From positions 1 to 25,683 of the forward strand of contig CAMLSF010000040.1 in NCBI GenBank assembly GCA_946482615.1: DNA of 25,683 nt. Direction: 5' to 3'. This DNA is from an uncultured Chromatiaceae bacterium (GTDB lineage: Bacteria > Pseudomonadota > Gammaproteobacteria > Enterobacterales > Alteromonadaceae). Shown piece by piece: positions 14,929 to 24,757 of this stretch. The position numbers were made by a program, and so were the translations under genes. The notes below the pieces were generated by a model that was not told the DNA's origin, searched no databases, and saw only the letters and a list, made by a program, of their open reading frames with translations. Each line of letters starts with the position of its first letter. Positions within the stretch are counted from its first letter, which is position 1.

Positions 14929-15927
14929 ATGACCAGAACTATTATGGCGCAGGAAGCTGCAGAAGCTCCAAGCCGGATCCGCGAACAATTAGCTGCTAAC
15001 GCCAGCCGTATTGCCGATATTGTACAGCTGATCAAACAGAAACAACCCCGTTATGTCTATATGGTGGGCCGTGGTTCTTCCGATCATGCAGGTGTATTTG
15101 CCAAATATCTGATTGAAATCGAAATAGGTTTACCTGTTGCCGCTGCAGCTCCTTCTATCGCCAGCGTGTACAACAAACAACTGGATTTAACAGGTGCATT
15201 GGTGCTGGTCATTTCCCAATCAGGCCGTAGCCCGGATATTCTGGCGCAGGTGGCTATGGCCAAAGCGGCTGGTGCTTTAGTTATTGCTTTGGTCAATGAT
15301 GAAAGTTCGCCTTTAGCCGAACAGGCGGATCAGGTGATCCCTTTAAATGTTGGCGCTGAAAAAGCTGTGGCTGCCACTAAAAGTTATCTGGCAACTTTAA
15401 GTGCTTTATTGCAGCTGGTGGCCGCCTGGTCGGCTAATAGCCAGCTACAGGATGCAGTAATCAGCCTGCCAGAGTTGCTGCAGCGTGCTATTGAATTGCC
15501 GGCTCAGTTAACAGCACAGTCCTTGCAAGGTGTTGAACATCTGGTGGTATTGGGCAGGGGCCCTGGTTATGCCATTAGCCGCGAAATTGCACTGAAACTC
15601 AAAGAAGTCTGTGGCATTCATGCGGAGGCCTTTTCCAGCGCTGAATTCCTGCATGGCCCTGTGACTTTAGTCAAAGATCAATTTGCCATTGTTGATGTCA
15701 GCATAGCGGATGAAGCCAATGCAGCCCATCAGGCACAAATTGCTGAAGTGCGTAGCCGTGGTGCCCGTATTGTGCATTTACATCATGCGGATCTGTTGTC
15801 TAACCCAAGGGTATTACCCCTGGCGTTACTACAGCGTTTTTATCTGGATGTTGAAGCTGTAGCACGCAGTCGGGGTGTCAATCCGGATGCGCCTCCTGGC
15901 CTGAATAAAGTCACTAAAACAGTCTGA
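14929..15927 (+). CDS. nagB: SIS-domain glucosamine-6-phosphate deaminase (NagB-II)
   Basis: The protein has 332 residues from ATG 14929 and two sugar-isomerase (SIS) domains. The first holds MVGRGSSDHAG (45-55) and SQSGRSPD (96-103); the second starts with VVLGRGPGYAISREIALKLKE and contains the EFLHGP motif. It resembles the isomerase half of GlmS without the glutaminase domain. In Shewanella such proteins replace the classical NagB, turning glucosamine-6-phosphate into fructose-6-phosphate and ammonia. The place between nagK and nagA supports this over other SIS functions. A GTG at 14914 would add five residues; neither start has a strong ribosome site. The ATG is preferred because family members begin shortly before the TIM-x-x-EA segment. 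Confidence 0.9.
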   Translation: MTRTIMAQEAAEAPSRIREQLAANASRIADIVQLIKQKQPRYVYMVGRGSSDHAGVFAKYLIEIEIGLPVAAAAPSIASVYNKQLDLTGALVLVISQSGRSPDILAQVAMAKAAGALVIALVNDESSPLAEQADQVIPLNVGAEKAVAATKSYLATLSALLQLVAAWSANSQLQDAVISLPELLQRAIELPAQLTAQSLQGVEHLVVLGRGPGYAISREIALKLKEVCGIHAEAFSSAEFLHGPVTLVKDQFAIVDVSIADEANAAHQAQIAEVRSRGARIVHLHHADLLSNPRVLPLALLQRFYLDVEAVARSRGVNPDAPPGLNKVTKTV

Positions 15928-15937
15928 CGAGGTGTTG

Positions 15938-17056
15938 ATGCAACAGATTTCAGTCGCCCGGCTTTTTGATGGTCAGAACTGGCAACAGAATGTGACTTTG
16001 AGTATTGAAGCGGGTCGGGTTCGTTCGATCCAGCCTGCTGTTGGCCCAGTGCAACCCGGAACTTTGGTGCCTGGTTTTATCGACGTCCAGGTGAATGGTG
16101 GCGGCGGTGCTTTATTTAATACTGATACCAGTATTGAAGCGCTGCGCACTATGGTCAAAGCCCATGCTCAGTTTGGCAGCACTGCTTTATTACCCACAGT
16201 CATCACAGATTCAGTCGCTGTGATGCAACAAGCGGCTGACGTGATAGCGCAAGCTATAGCCGATAAAGAGCCAGGTATTTTGGGCGTCCATTTTGAAGGG
16301 CCACATTTATCTGTGCCAAAACGGGGTGTGCATCCGCAGAACTTTATCCGGCCTTTATCAGAAGCAGAGCTGGCGATTTATCGCCGTACTGATCTTGGCA
16401 TTAAGCTGGTGACAGTCGCACCTGAAAACATCAGCCCCGAACAGATCAAAGAGTTAGTCAATGCCAATGTCATCGTCTGTTTAGGCCACAGCAATACAGA
16501 TGCAGCGACAGTACAAGCTGCTTTAGCCGCCGGCGCTACAGGCTTTACCCACTTATACAATGCGATGTCCCCTTTAACCTCGCGTGAGCCTGGTGTGGTA
16601 GGGGTGGCACTTGCCGATCCGCATAGCTGGTGTGGTTTGATTTTGGATGGTTTGCATGTGCATCCGCTGGCGGTGAAAGTGGCTCTGGCCGCTAAGCCAA
16701 AAGGCAAATTGCTGATTGTCACAGATGCCATGTCACCTGTGGGAACCAGCCAGACGGAGTTTGATTTTTTTGATGGCAAAGTGATCCGGGACGGCAATAA
16801 GTTAACCAACTTAAACGGCAATTTAGCAGGTTCAGTACTGGATATGGCCAGTGCCGTGTCTTATGCAGTGACTGAGCTGGGCCTCGAACTTGCCGAAGCT
16901 GTGCGTATGGCATCTTTATACCCGGCTGAGTTTTTAGGCATCAGTGCAGAACGTGGACAGATCCGGAGTGGAGCCAAAGCCGATCTGGTATTACTGAATG
17001 ATGAAGGTGTGGTGCAGCAGTGCTGGCTGGAAGGCCGTGCTTTTATCGGATCCTGA
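15938..17056 (+). CDS. nagA: N-acetylglucosamine-6-phosphate deacetylase
   Basis: This 372-residue amidohydrolase removes acetate from GlcNAc-6-phosphate. Residues matching the metal and catalytic ligands of known NagA are present: Glu 120 in HFEGPH, His 184 in LGHSNTD, His 205 in FTHLYNAM, His 240 in DGLHVHP, and Asp 263 in VTDAMSP. The barrel entry reads GFIDVQVNGGGG near 46-57. The ATG at 15938 is chosen since GAGG (15929-15932) sits five bases before it; the GTG at 15932 overlaps the ribosome site. It starts 10 bases after the nagB stop, so the two are surely cotranscribed. Confidence 0.93.
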   Translation: MQQISVARLFDGQNWQQNVTLSIEAGRVRSIQPAVGPVQPGTLVPGFIDVQVNGGGGALFNTDTSIEALRTMVKAHAQFGSTALLPTVITDSVAVMQQAADVIAQAIADKEPGILGVHFEGPHLSVPKRGVHPQNFIRPLSEAELAIYRRTDLGIKLVTVAPENISPEQIKELVNANVIVCLGHSNTDAATVQAALAAGATGFTHLYNAMSPLTSREPGVVGVALADPHSWCGLILDGLHVHPLAVKVALAAKPKGKLLIVTDAMSPVGTSQTEFDFFDGKVIRDGNKLTNLNGNLAGSVLDMASAVSYAVTELGLELAEAVRMASLYPAEFLGISAERGQIRSGAKADLVLLNDEGVVQQCWLEGRAFIGS

Positions 17057-17107
17057 TAATATCCAATAAATTCAACATAATAACTATTAAAGCAACAGGA
17101 AGGAATT

Positions 17108-18412
17108 ATGGAAATGACAGTCGATACCCCCAAGGCGCGCAGCAGTGTGGTACCTATGGCCATAGTGGCCATGCTGTTTTTTGTGTTAGGTTTTGCCACC
17201 TGGCTCAACGGCTCTTTAATGCCGTACTTAAAACAGATGCTGCAACTGACACCTTTGCAGGCGTCGTTAGTGCTGTTTTCATTTTATATAGCCGTGACTT
17301 TTACTGCACTGCCATCGGCCTGGCTGATACGCCGGGTCGGTTATAAAAATGGCATGGCGCTGGGGATGGCGGTGATGATGCTGGCTGGCCTTTTGTATAT
17401 TCCGGCCGCCCAAACTCAGACTTTTGCTTTATTCCTGTTGGCTCAATTGGTGATTGGGGCGGGCCAGACCTTATTACAAACTGCGGTGAATCCTTATGTG
17501 GTGAAGATAGGCCCGGAGGAAACTGCAGCAGTTCGCATCAGTATCATGGGCATATTGAATAAAACAGCTGGTGTGGTGGCGCCTATGGTGTTTACCGCCT
17601 TGATAGTCAGCGGTTTTACCGCTCCGGCTGATGCAGCGCTTAGCCCGGAGCAAATAGATGCAATGGCCGCCAGTCTGGTGTGGCCTTATCTGGGGCTGGC
17701 GGTGTTTTTAGCTTTATTAGCTCTGGCCGTTAAATATTCACCTTTGCCTGAACTGGAAAAAGAATCGGACAGAGGAACAGGCCGTGCACAGTTAAAAGCA
17801 GTGTTGGCCAAACCTGCGCTGGTATTGGGCGTAGTGTCGTTATTTGTTTATGTCGCTGTGGAAGTGATAGCGGGCGATACCATAGGGTTGTTTGCTTTAT
17901 CCCTTGGGGTTGAGCGTTATACAGTGATGACCTCTTATACCATGGCCTGTATGGTGCTGGGTTATGTGCTGGGCATAGTCTTGATCCCCCGGGTGTTCTC
18001 CCAGCAAAAAGCCCTGGCTGTATCTGCCGTCTTAGGTTTAGCCCTGACACTGGCGATAGTTTTAGGAGACAGCAGTTCTTATCTGATTGCCAATACCCTG
18101 TTAGTGCCTTTTGGTGGTACAGCTTTGCCTGATACCCTGTTGTTTATTGCTGTGCTGGGCTTAGCCAACGCCATTGTCTGGCCTGCGGTCTGGCCTTTGG
18201 CATTGTCAGGTTTAGGCGCTTTAACCAGCATAGGCTCAGCTCTGTTAATTATGGGTATAGCTGGTGGTGCTTTTGGTCCACTGTTTTGGGGCCTTGCCAG
18301 CAGCACGGGGCTGGGGCAACAGGGCGCCTATCTGGTGATGTTGCCTTGTTACGCCTTTATCCTGTTTTACGCATTAAAAGGCCACAAGTTAACCAGCTGG
18401 AGTAAGTCCTGA
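17108..18412 (+). CDS. nagP: GlcNAc permease, MFS FucP/NagP family
   Basis: The 434-residue protein is highly hydrophobic with about 12 membrane helices. It carries family motifs of the FHS (fucose-hexose) sugar/proton symporters: FFVLGFATWLNGSLMPYLK in helix 1, WLIRRVGYKNGMALG after helix 2, and QTLLQTAVNPYVVKIG. In Shewanella the same gene neighbourhood contains NagP, the inner-membrane GlcNAc transporter replacing the PTS system; the presence of a separate kinase (nagK) here agrees, since uptake leaves the sugar unphosphorylated. GGAAGGAA precedes the ATG. Its stop overlaps the nagX start by one base (TGATG). Confidence 0.92.
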   Translation: MEMTVDTPKARSSVVPMAIVAMLFFVLGFATWLNGSLMPYLKQMLQLTPLQASLVLFSFYIAVTFTALPSAWLIRRVGYKNGMALGMAVMMLAGLLYIPAAQTQTFALFLLAQLVIGAGQTLLQTAVNPYVVKIGPEETAAVRISIMGILNKTAGVVAPMVFTALIVSGFTAPADAALSPEQIDAMAASLVWPYLGLAVFLALLALAVKYSPLPELEKESDRGTGRAQLKAVLAKPALVLGVVSLFVYVAVEVIAGDTIGLFALSLGVERYTVMTSYTMACMVLGYVLGIVLIPRVFSQQKALAVSAVLGLALTLAIVLGDSSSYLIANTLLVPFGGTALPDTLLFIAVLGLANAIVWPAVWPLALSGLGALTSIGSALLIMGIAGGAFGPLFWGLASSTGLGQQGAYLVMLPCYAFILFYALKGHKLTSWSKS

Positions 18413-19503
18413 TGTCCTCACCACGTTTTTACGCTCTGGATGCGCTACGCGGTCTGGCCATAGCTCTTATGATATTGGTGAATACGCCGGGCTCCTGGCA
18501 GCATGTGTATAGTCCACTGTTGCATGCCGCATGGGACGGTTTTACTTTTGCTGATATCGTTTTTCCTACTTTTTTGTTTGTGGTAGGTGCAGCGATGTTT
18601 TATTCGCTGAAAACTGCCGAACTTTCCAAACAGAGTGTCTGGCGGATCAGCAGCCGTGCGTTAAAGCTGATAGGTATAGGCGTACTGCTGAACTATGTCC
18701 CTTTTACTGTTGAGCTGTCCGAACTGCGCCTACCCGGAGTGTTGCAGCGTATAGGTCTGGCTTATTGGTTTGCTGCGTTACTGGTGTTAAGCGTTAAACG
18801 CAGTTATTTGCCTGTGTTGTCTGTCGCTTTGGTGGTGTTGTATTGGCTTGCTTTGGCGCTGGGTGGTGGAGAACAACCTTATAGCCTGGAACACAATCTG
18901 GTAAGGCAATGGGATTTAGCCATCTTTGGTGCCGCGCATTTGTATCAGGGCTTTGGTGTAGCTTTTGATCCTGAAGGTCTGTTAAGTACCTTACCTTGTA
19001 TAGTGGCTGTATTAATTGGTTTTGGTACAGCTTCAACTTTGCAGGGTAAAGAACACAAAGAAGCACTTCGCCTGTTGTTTTTAGCCGGGGTAGTGCTGAT
19101 TGTACTGGCTGCGCTGTGGCACTTTGTCTGGCCTGTGAACAAAGCCCTGTGGTCTGGTAGTTATCTGGCGCTGAGCAGTGGTTTGATCCTGGTGTTGTTA
19201 GCCATTCTGGTCTGGAGTATTGATATCAAAGGCTGGACAAGGTTGGCGGAACCTTTAAAGGTCTATGGTACTAATCCGTTGTTTATTTATGTGCTGGCCT
19301 GGTTATGGTCAGTGTTAATAGGCCAGCTGATTTTTATTCCTACGGATGCAGGTTCGGTATCGTTGTATCAGTGGGGCTTTGAGCAGTTAGCTTTGGTATT
19401 CCCTGCCAAACTGGCCTCTTTTGTGTTTGCTTTGCTGCACGTGATTGGTTTTTGGTACCTGTCACTGCTGCTGTATAAACGCAATATAGTGATTAAACTG
19501 TGA
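18412..19503 (+). CDS. nagX: NagX, multi-spanning acyltransferase-like membrane protein
   Basis: The 363-residue protein has about ten hydrophobic helices and begins with RFYALDALRGLAIALMILVN, the signature of the heparan-alpha-glucosaminide N-acetyltransferase / DUF5009 group. This is followed by FADIVFPTFLFVVGAAM and LRLPGVLQRIGLAYW. NagX is regularly found in GlcNAc clusters of Proteobacteria; its reaction is unproven, with transmembrane acetylation of an amino sugar as one proposal. Translational coupling to nagP through the one-base overlap suggests they act together at the inner membrane. It is the last gene of the operon. Confidence 0.88.
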   Translation: MSSPRFYALDALRGLAIALMILVNTPGSWQHVYSPLLHAAWDGFTFADIVFPTFLFVVGAAMFYSLKTAELSKQSVWRISSRALKLIGIGVLLNYVPFTVELSELRLPGVLQRIGLAYWFAALLVLSVKRSYLPVLSVALVVLYWLALALGGGEQPYSLEHNLVRQWDLAIFGAAHLYQGFGVAFDPEGLLSTLPCIVAVLIGFGTASTLQGKEHKEALRLLFLAGVVLIVLAALWHFVWPVNKALWSGSYLALSSGLILVLLAILVWSIDIKGWTRLAEPLKVYGTNPLFIYVLAWLWSVLIGQLIFIPTDAGSVSLYQWGFEQLALVFPAKLASFVFALLHVIGFWYLSLLLYKRNIVIKL

Positions 19504-19508
19504 AGAAA

Positions 19509-19564
19509 TAATGCAGGTCAGCGTAAAATTAAGCCCAAGCTTAATTTTACGCTGACCTGCATTA
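19509..19564. repeat. 26-bp perfect inverted repeat filling a convergent gap
   Basis: The arm 19509-19534 is exactly complementary to 19539-19564, leaving only a CCAA loop. It begins five bases after the nagX stop and ends three bases before the last codon of the Wzi-family gene. No T-run follows the stem, but the arms contain AAAATTAA/TTAATTTT. It most likely ends both converging transcripts. The stem is much longer than usual terminators. Confidence 0.8.
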
Positions 19565-19567
19565 AAG

Positions 19568-20983
19568 TTAGAACCTGTATTCCCAGGTGGTGGCTGCGGC
19601 CACTTCGTCAGCCCCTTCAGCCAGTAATGGCGACTTTTCCAGATAGCGAACTTGCAAACTGAGTAAACCATTAAAAAATGGTCTTCTGTGTTCTGCTTTA
19701 GCCTGCCAGCTTTGTTCGCTGTTCCCTGCAGTATCATAATAGTTAGCCAGATACAGATGGCCTGACCAACTAATACCATCATAGGTTTGATAATGATAAC
19801 CGGCACTCAGTACCCGGGCGTCTTTGCCATATCCACTACCAATGACCCGACCGTATCTGCTGTAACCTTGAGGGTATAACTGGCCCTGATAAGCGCAATC
19901 CCCTTTGATCACTGAATCCGGGCAATCAATATAAGTATCTGAGTACTCCATATTGACGGTATGGATGCCAGAGCTGTTGCCCCAATAACTGCGCACACCT
20001 GCAAGTAATAATGGATTGTCTGGCCAATCTTCAGCGTTATCATCATCGGCCAGTTCGACATAAGCGGTCAGAGGCTGATTAAGCAGATTAAAATGGTAAC
20101 TTGCATCTATAGCCGCTCTTTGGTCTGAGTTGGCGCTGGCTTCGTCTTTATTAACAACCATATCCCACCAGTCGCCAACCCCATTGTTTTTGCCCTGACC
20201 ACCCCATTGACTGACTCGGGATACCCCCAACTCCAAAGTGGCGCTAGGTCTGAAGTTAAAGCGGCTGCCCCAGTAGCGGGTTTGACTGACCGGGCTTTGA
20301 TGCTCCCCTAAACCGATAAAAGTAGTGAAACTCCATGGGCCTAACCAGTCGAGTACAGGTAAATCTATTGCATCCCAGCCGTGACGGCTTAATCGTACAG
20401 AAGGCAAAGGTCTGGCGTTATTGCTTTGTAACAATGCACTTTGTTGACCAGGTCCCCACCAGGTGCTGAGCTGATCAACGGACAGCACCCAGTTGCCCAG
20501 CAAAGCTGCCAAATAGCTGTTGTCGTAGGTTAACTCCTGCTCTGTGCTGCCGTCATGTAATTTGCGGTAATGCACTTCAGAGCGGCCCGCAAAAATATCA
20601 TTCTGAAATTCGCTGAATACGGTAACGCTGGCTTTTTCAGAATAGGTCTCGCCAAAACTCTGAATACCCATTTCTTCCGAGTTGGCTTTGAGTTTAATAC
20701 CTGCAGTTTTGTCACTTTCGTTCACATTTAATGCTTTACGCACATGAGCCAAAGCAAAAGTCACTTCTTCGTTGTAGCGACGATTCGGGACCTTGGCTAA
20801 ATCTGTGGCGATATTTTTCCACATCAATGGGTAGGTATTGACAGGGCCACTGATTAAACCTGCATGAGACAGAGTTTGTAATGACTGGCGCAGGTAATTG
20901 TCCTGCGTATCCATCCAGGGGGTCGCCTGAGCAGATAAAGCAAACAAGGCCAGACTGAGAGAGCTTAATTGAAGTTTTTTCAT
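19568..20983 (-). CDS. Wzi-family outer-membrane beta-barrel protein
   Basis: The 471-residue protein has a clear Sec signal peptide (MKKLQLSSLSLALFALSAQA, cut before TPW) and ends in a terminal Phe, as outer-membrane barrels do. The middle shows LSVDQLSTWWGPGQQSALLQ and a LPSVRLSRHGWD segment. These are hallmarks of the capsule-assembly Wzi family, which in E. coli is a lectin-like barrel anchoring group 1 capsule. No other capsule gene is in the window, so the role here is uncertain; it may bind another surface polysaccharide. It begins 24 bases downstream of coaD on the same strand and is probably cotranscribed with it. Confidence 0.85.
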   Translation of the reverse strand: MKKLQLSSLSLALFALSAQATPWMDTQDNYLRQSLQTLSHAGLISGPVNTYPLMWKNIATDLAKVPNRRYNEEVTFALAHVRKALNVNESDKTAGIKLKANSEEMGIQSFGETYSEKASVTVFSEFQNDIFAGRSEVHYRKLHDGSTEQELTYDNSYLAALLGNWVLSVDQLSTWWGPGQQSALLQSNNARPLPSVRLSRHGWDAIDLPVLDWLGPWSFTTFIGLGEHQSPVSQTRYWGSRFNFRPSATLELGVSRVSQWGGQGKNNGVGDWWDMVVNKDEASANSDQRAAIDASYHFNLLNQPLTAYVELADDDNAEDWPDNPLLLAGVRSYWGNSSGIHTVNMEYSDTYIDCPDSVIKGDCAYQGQLYPQGYSRYGRVIGSGYGKDARVLSAGYHYQTYDGISWSGHLYLANYYDTAGNSEQSWQAKAEHRRPFFNGLLSLQVRYLEKSPLLAEGADEVAAATTWEYRF

Positions 20984-21007
20984 TACGACCAGGATCCGTG
21001 TATCAGG

Positions 21008-22269
<1,262 letters not shown>

Positions 22270-22302
22270 TGGCAACAATTTGCTACGCAACTAATCCGAT
22301 CT

Positions 22303-22330
22303 GCAGGCTTTTCTGACAGAAAAGCGCTGC
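22303..22330. terminator. Hairpin between tetR and kbl
   Basis: GCTTTTCTG (22307-22315) pairs with CAGAAAAGC (22317-22325). The outer GCAG (22303-22306) pairs with CTGC (22327-22330), with one bulged G and a single-base nominal loop that would open in practice. No T-run follows. It may be a weak tetR terminator or part of the kbl leader. Confidence 0.4.
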
Positions 22331-22397
22331 ATCCCTGACGGCTAATGATTACAATACGGCGGTTTTTACCAAGCCCTCAGCCTCTTTGGAGACAGTT

Positions 22398-23594
22398 ATG
22401 CGAACGACTCCTTTCCTTGCACACTTACAACAACAAATAGAAGACGTAAAAGTGCAGGGCCTGTACAAAGCTGAACGAGTGATTAGCTCTCAGCAACAAG
22501 CTGCCGTGACTGTAGGTCATGAGCAGGTCTTAAACTTCTGTGCCAACAACTACTTAGGTTTAGCCAATAACCCTGAACTGATTAAAGCGGCTCAACAAGG
22601 GCTGGATTCTCACGGTTTTGGTGTGGCCTCTGTGCGTTTTATCTGCGGTACTCAGGATATTCACAAAGAACTGGAGCAAAAAATCAGTGGCTTTTTAGGC
22701 ACTGAAGACACCATTTTGTATTCCTCTTGTTTTGATGCCAACGGTGGTTTATTCGAAACCATTTTAGGCGCGGAAGATGCGGTGATCTCCGATGCGTTAA
22801 ACCATGCTTCTATTATCGACGGCGTGCGTTTATGCAAAGCCAAACGCTACCGTTATGCCAATAACGATATGGCTGAATTAGAAGCCCAGTTAAAACAAGC
22901 CGATGCCGATGGTGCCCGCTTTAAACTGATAGCGACAGACGGTGTGTTTTCGATGGATGGCGTGATAGCCGACTTAAAATCCATCTGTGATTTAGCCGAT
23001 AAATACAATGCACTGGTGATGGTGGATGACAGCCATGCCGTAGGTTTTGTTGGTAAAAATGGCCGTGGTACTCACGAATACTGCGACGTGCTGGACCGGG
23101 TCGATATTATCACCGGCACTTTAGGCAAAGCTTTAGGTGGTGCTTCAGGTGGTTATACCTCAGGTAAAAAAGAAATCATCGAGTGGTTACGCCAGCGTTC
23201 ACGGCCATATTTATTCTCGAACTCTTTAGCACCTTCTATTGTGACGGCTTCTATTAAAGTGCTGGATTTATTGGCCAATGGTGACGCTTTGCGTGCTAAG
23301 TTGTGGGACAACGTCAGTTACTTCCGCGAAAAGATGTCAGCCGCAGGTTTTACGCTGGCTGGTAAAGATCACGCTATTATTCCTGTGATGTTAGGTGATG
23401 CTAAAGTAGCCGCTGAAATGGCGCGCCGTATGCTCGCTGAAGGTATTTATGTGGTGGGTTTCTCTTTCCCTGTAGTGCCCAAAGACCAGGCGCGTATCCG
23501 CACTCAAATCTCTGCTGCACATAACAAAGAACACCTGGATAAAGCCATCAGCGCTTTTATCCGTATTGGTAAAGAAATGGGCGTAATTGCCTGA
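22398..23594 (+). CDS. kbl: Glycine C-acetyltransferase (2-amino-3-ketobutyrate CoA ligase)
   Basis: The 398-residue enzyme, the same length as E. coli Kbl, cleaves 2-amino-3-ketobutyrate with CoA into glycine and acetyl-CoA. It is a PLP enzyme of the alpha-oxoamine synthase family: the PLP lysine is Lys 244 in [15 protein letters not shown], with the DDSHAVGF motif at 210-217 and NYLGLANN at 51-58. The ATG at 22398 is chosen because GGAGA (22388-22392) precedes it correctly; an upstream TTG (22386) overlaps that site. It is followed closely by tdh, and the two act in sequence on threonine. Confidence 0.96.
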   Translation: MRTTPFLAHLQQQIEDVKVQGLYKAERVISSQQQAAVTVGHEQVLNFCANNYLGLANNPELIKAAQQGLDSHGFGVASVRFICGTQDIHKELEQKISGFLGTEDTILYSSCFDANGGLFETILGAEDAVISDALNHASIIDGVRLCKAKRYRYANNDMAELEAQLKQADADGARFKLIATDGVFSMDGVIADLKSICDLADKYNALVMVDDSHAVGFVGKNGRGTHEYCDVLDRVDIITGTLGKALGGASGGYTSGKKEIIEWLRQRSRPYLFSNSLAPSIVTASIKVLDLLANGDALRAKLWDNVSYFREKMSAAGFTLAGKDHAIIPVMLGDAKVAAEMARRMLAEGIYVVGFSFPVVPKDQARIRTQISAAHNKEHLDKAISAFIRIGKEMGVIA

Positions 23595-23604
23595 GGACGC
23601 CATG

Positions 23605-24627
23605 ATGAAAGCATTAGCAAAATTAAAAGCAGAACCTGGTATTTGGCAAACCGAAGTGGAGATGCCAAAAGTAGGCCCAAATGATGTGCTGATTAAAATC
23701 AAAAAAACCGCTATTTGTGGCACTGACGTGCATATCTACAAGTGGGACGAATGGGCGCAAAAAACTATTCCTCATGGCATGGTGGTTGGCCACGAATATG
23801 TCGGTGAAGTAGTAGACATGGGCTCTGAAGTCCGTGGTTTTGCCAAAGGTGATCGTGTGTCCGGTGAAGGCCATTTAGTGTGTGGTTTCTGCCGTAACTG
23901 CCGCGCCGGCCGTGTGCATTTATGTCGCAATACCATAGGTGTTGGCGTCAACCGTGAAGGCTCTTTTGCCGAATACCTGTCTATTCCTGCTTTTAACGTC
24001 TTTAAAATTCCGGACAATATTCCGGACAATATCGCCGCTATCTTCGACCCGTTCGGTAACGCCGTACACACGGCCTTGTCGTTTGACTTAGTAGGTGAAG
24101 ACGTCTTAATCACAGGCGCTGGCCCTATTGGCATTATGGCTGTGGCTGTGGCCCGCCATGTCGGTGCCCGTCATATTGTGATCACTGATGTAAACCCGTA
24201 CCGCTTAGAGCTTGCGCGTAAAATGGGTGCCACCCGTGCTGTAGACGTCAGCAAAGAAGATTTAAAAGATGTAATGAAAGAGCTCGGCATGACCGAAGGT
24301 TTTGACGTAGGTCTGGAAATGTCCGGTGTGCCTTCGGCCTTCCGTGGCATGTTAGACACTATCAACCACGGTGGCAAAATTGCCATGTTGGGTATTCCAC
24401 CTTCAGATATGGCAGTGGACTGGAATAAGGTGATTTTTAAAGGCCTGGTGATCAAAGGCATTTATGGCCGTGAAATGTTTGAAACCTGGTACAAAATGGC
24501 CAGCTTAATTCAGTCCGGTCTGGATTTAAGCCCCATAGTCACCCACGAAATGCCAATGGAAAACTACAAGGAAGGGTTTGAGATTATGTGCTCAGGCCAG
24601 TCCGGCAAAGTCATCCTGAACTGGTAA
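23605..24627 (+). CDS. tdh: L-threonine 3-dehydrogenase
   Basis: This 340-residue zinc-dependent NAD enzyme oxidises threonine to 2-amino-3-ketobutyrate, the Kbl substrate. The sequence follows E. coli Tdh closely. The catalytic zinc site includes Cys 38 (AICGTDVH) and His 63-Glu 64 (GHEY); the structural zinc cysteines are at 93, 96, 99 and 107; the Rossmann motif GAGPIGIMA lies near 175. ATG 23605 gives the best spacing to GAGGA (23593-23597) and matches the MKAL start of homologues; ATG 23602 is one codon earlier. It begins 10 bases after the kbl stop. Confidence 0.96.
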   Translation: MKALAKLKAEPGIWQTEVEMPKVGPNDVLIKIKKTAICGTDVHIYKWDEWAQKTIPHGMVVGHEYVGEVVDMGSEVRGFAKGDRVSGEGHLVCGFCRNCRAGRVHLCRNTIGVGVNREGSFAEYLSIPAFNVFKIPDNIPDNIAAIFDPFGNAVHTALSFDLVGEDVLITGAGPIGIMAVAVARHVGARHIVITDVNPYRLELARKMGATRAVDVSKEDLKDVMKELGMTEGFDVGLEMSGVPSAFRGMLDTINHGGKIAMLGIPPSDMAVDWNKVIFKGLVIKGIYGREMFETWYKMASLIQSGLDLSPIVTHEMPMENYKEGFEIMCSGQSGKVILNW

Positions 24628-24633
24628 TTGAGC

Positions 24634-24659
24634 GGGGTCAGAGCTTTGGCTCTGACCCT
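24634..24659. repeat. REP-like palindromic element (copy 3)
   Basis: GGGTCAGAGC (24635-24644) pairs perfectly with GCTCTGACCC (24649-24658) around TTTG, with a further G-T pair outside. It follows the tdh stop by seven bases. The core is shared with the elements at 651 and 11037, and this is the cleanest copy. It may serve as the end of the kbl-tdh transcript despite lacking a T-run. Confidence 0.65.
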
Positions 24660-24715
24660 CTATCTCACTCGTTTTCTATCATTAATTTCCCGCTTGGCAG
24701 CCTAAATGCGATCTG

Positions 24716-24738
24716 TTATCATTTGATAATCATTCTTA
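24716..24738. promoter_or_regulatory. Probable Fur box before the reductase gene
   Basis: TTATCA-TT-TGATAA (24716-24729) is a perfect inverted repeat. TGATAAT-C-ATTCTTA (24724-24738) matches the 7-1-7 Fur pattern with a perfect left half and a partial right half. These overlapping units lie 20-42 bp upstream of the reductase ATG, so iron-responsive repression is likely. Confidence 0.55.
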
Positions 24739-24757
24739 TCTAAGCGCTACTGCTGCA

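Noticed and set aside
16378..16821. 147-codon antisense frame inside nagA
   Set aside because: It overlaps metal-ligand codons of a clear NagA enzyme and shows no domain of its own.
19509..19564. Long inverted repeat as an end of an insertion sequence
   Set aside because: The two arms meet across a four-base loop with no transposase between them and no target duplication seen; a hairpin element explains it better.
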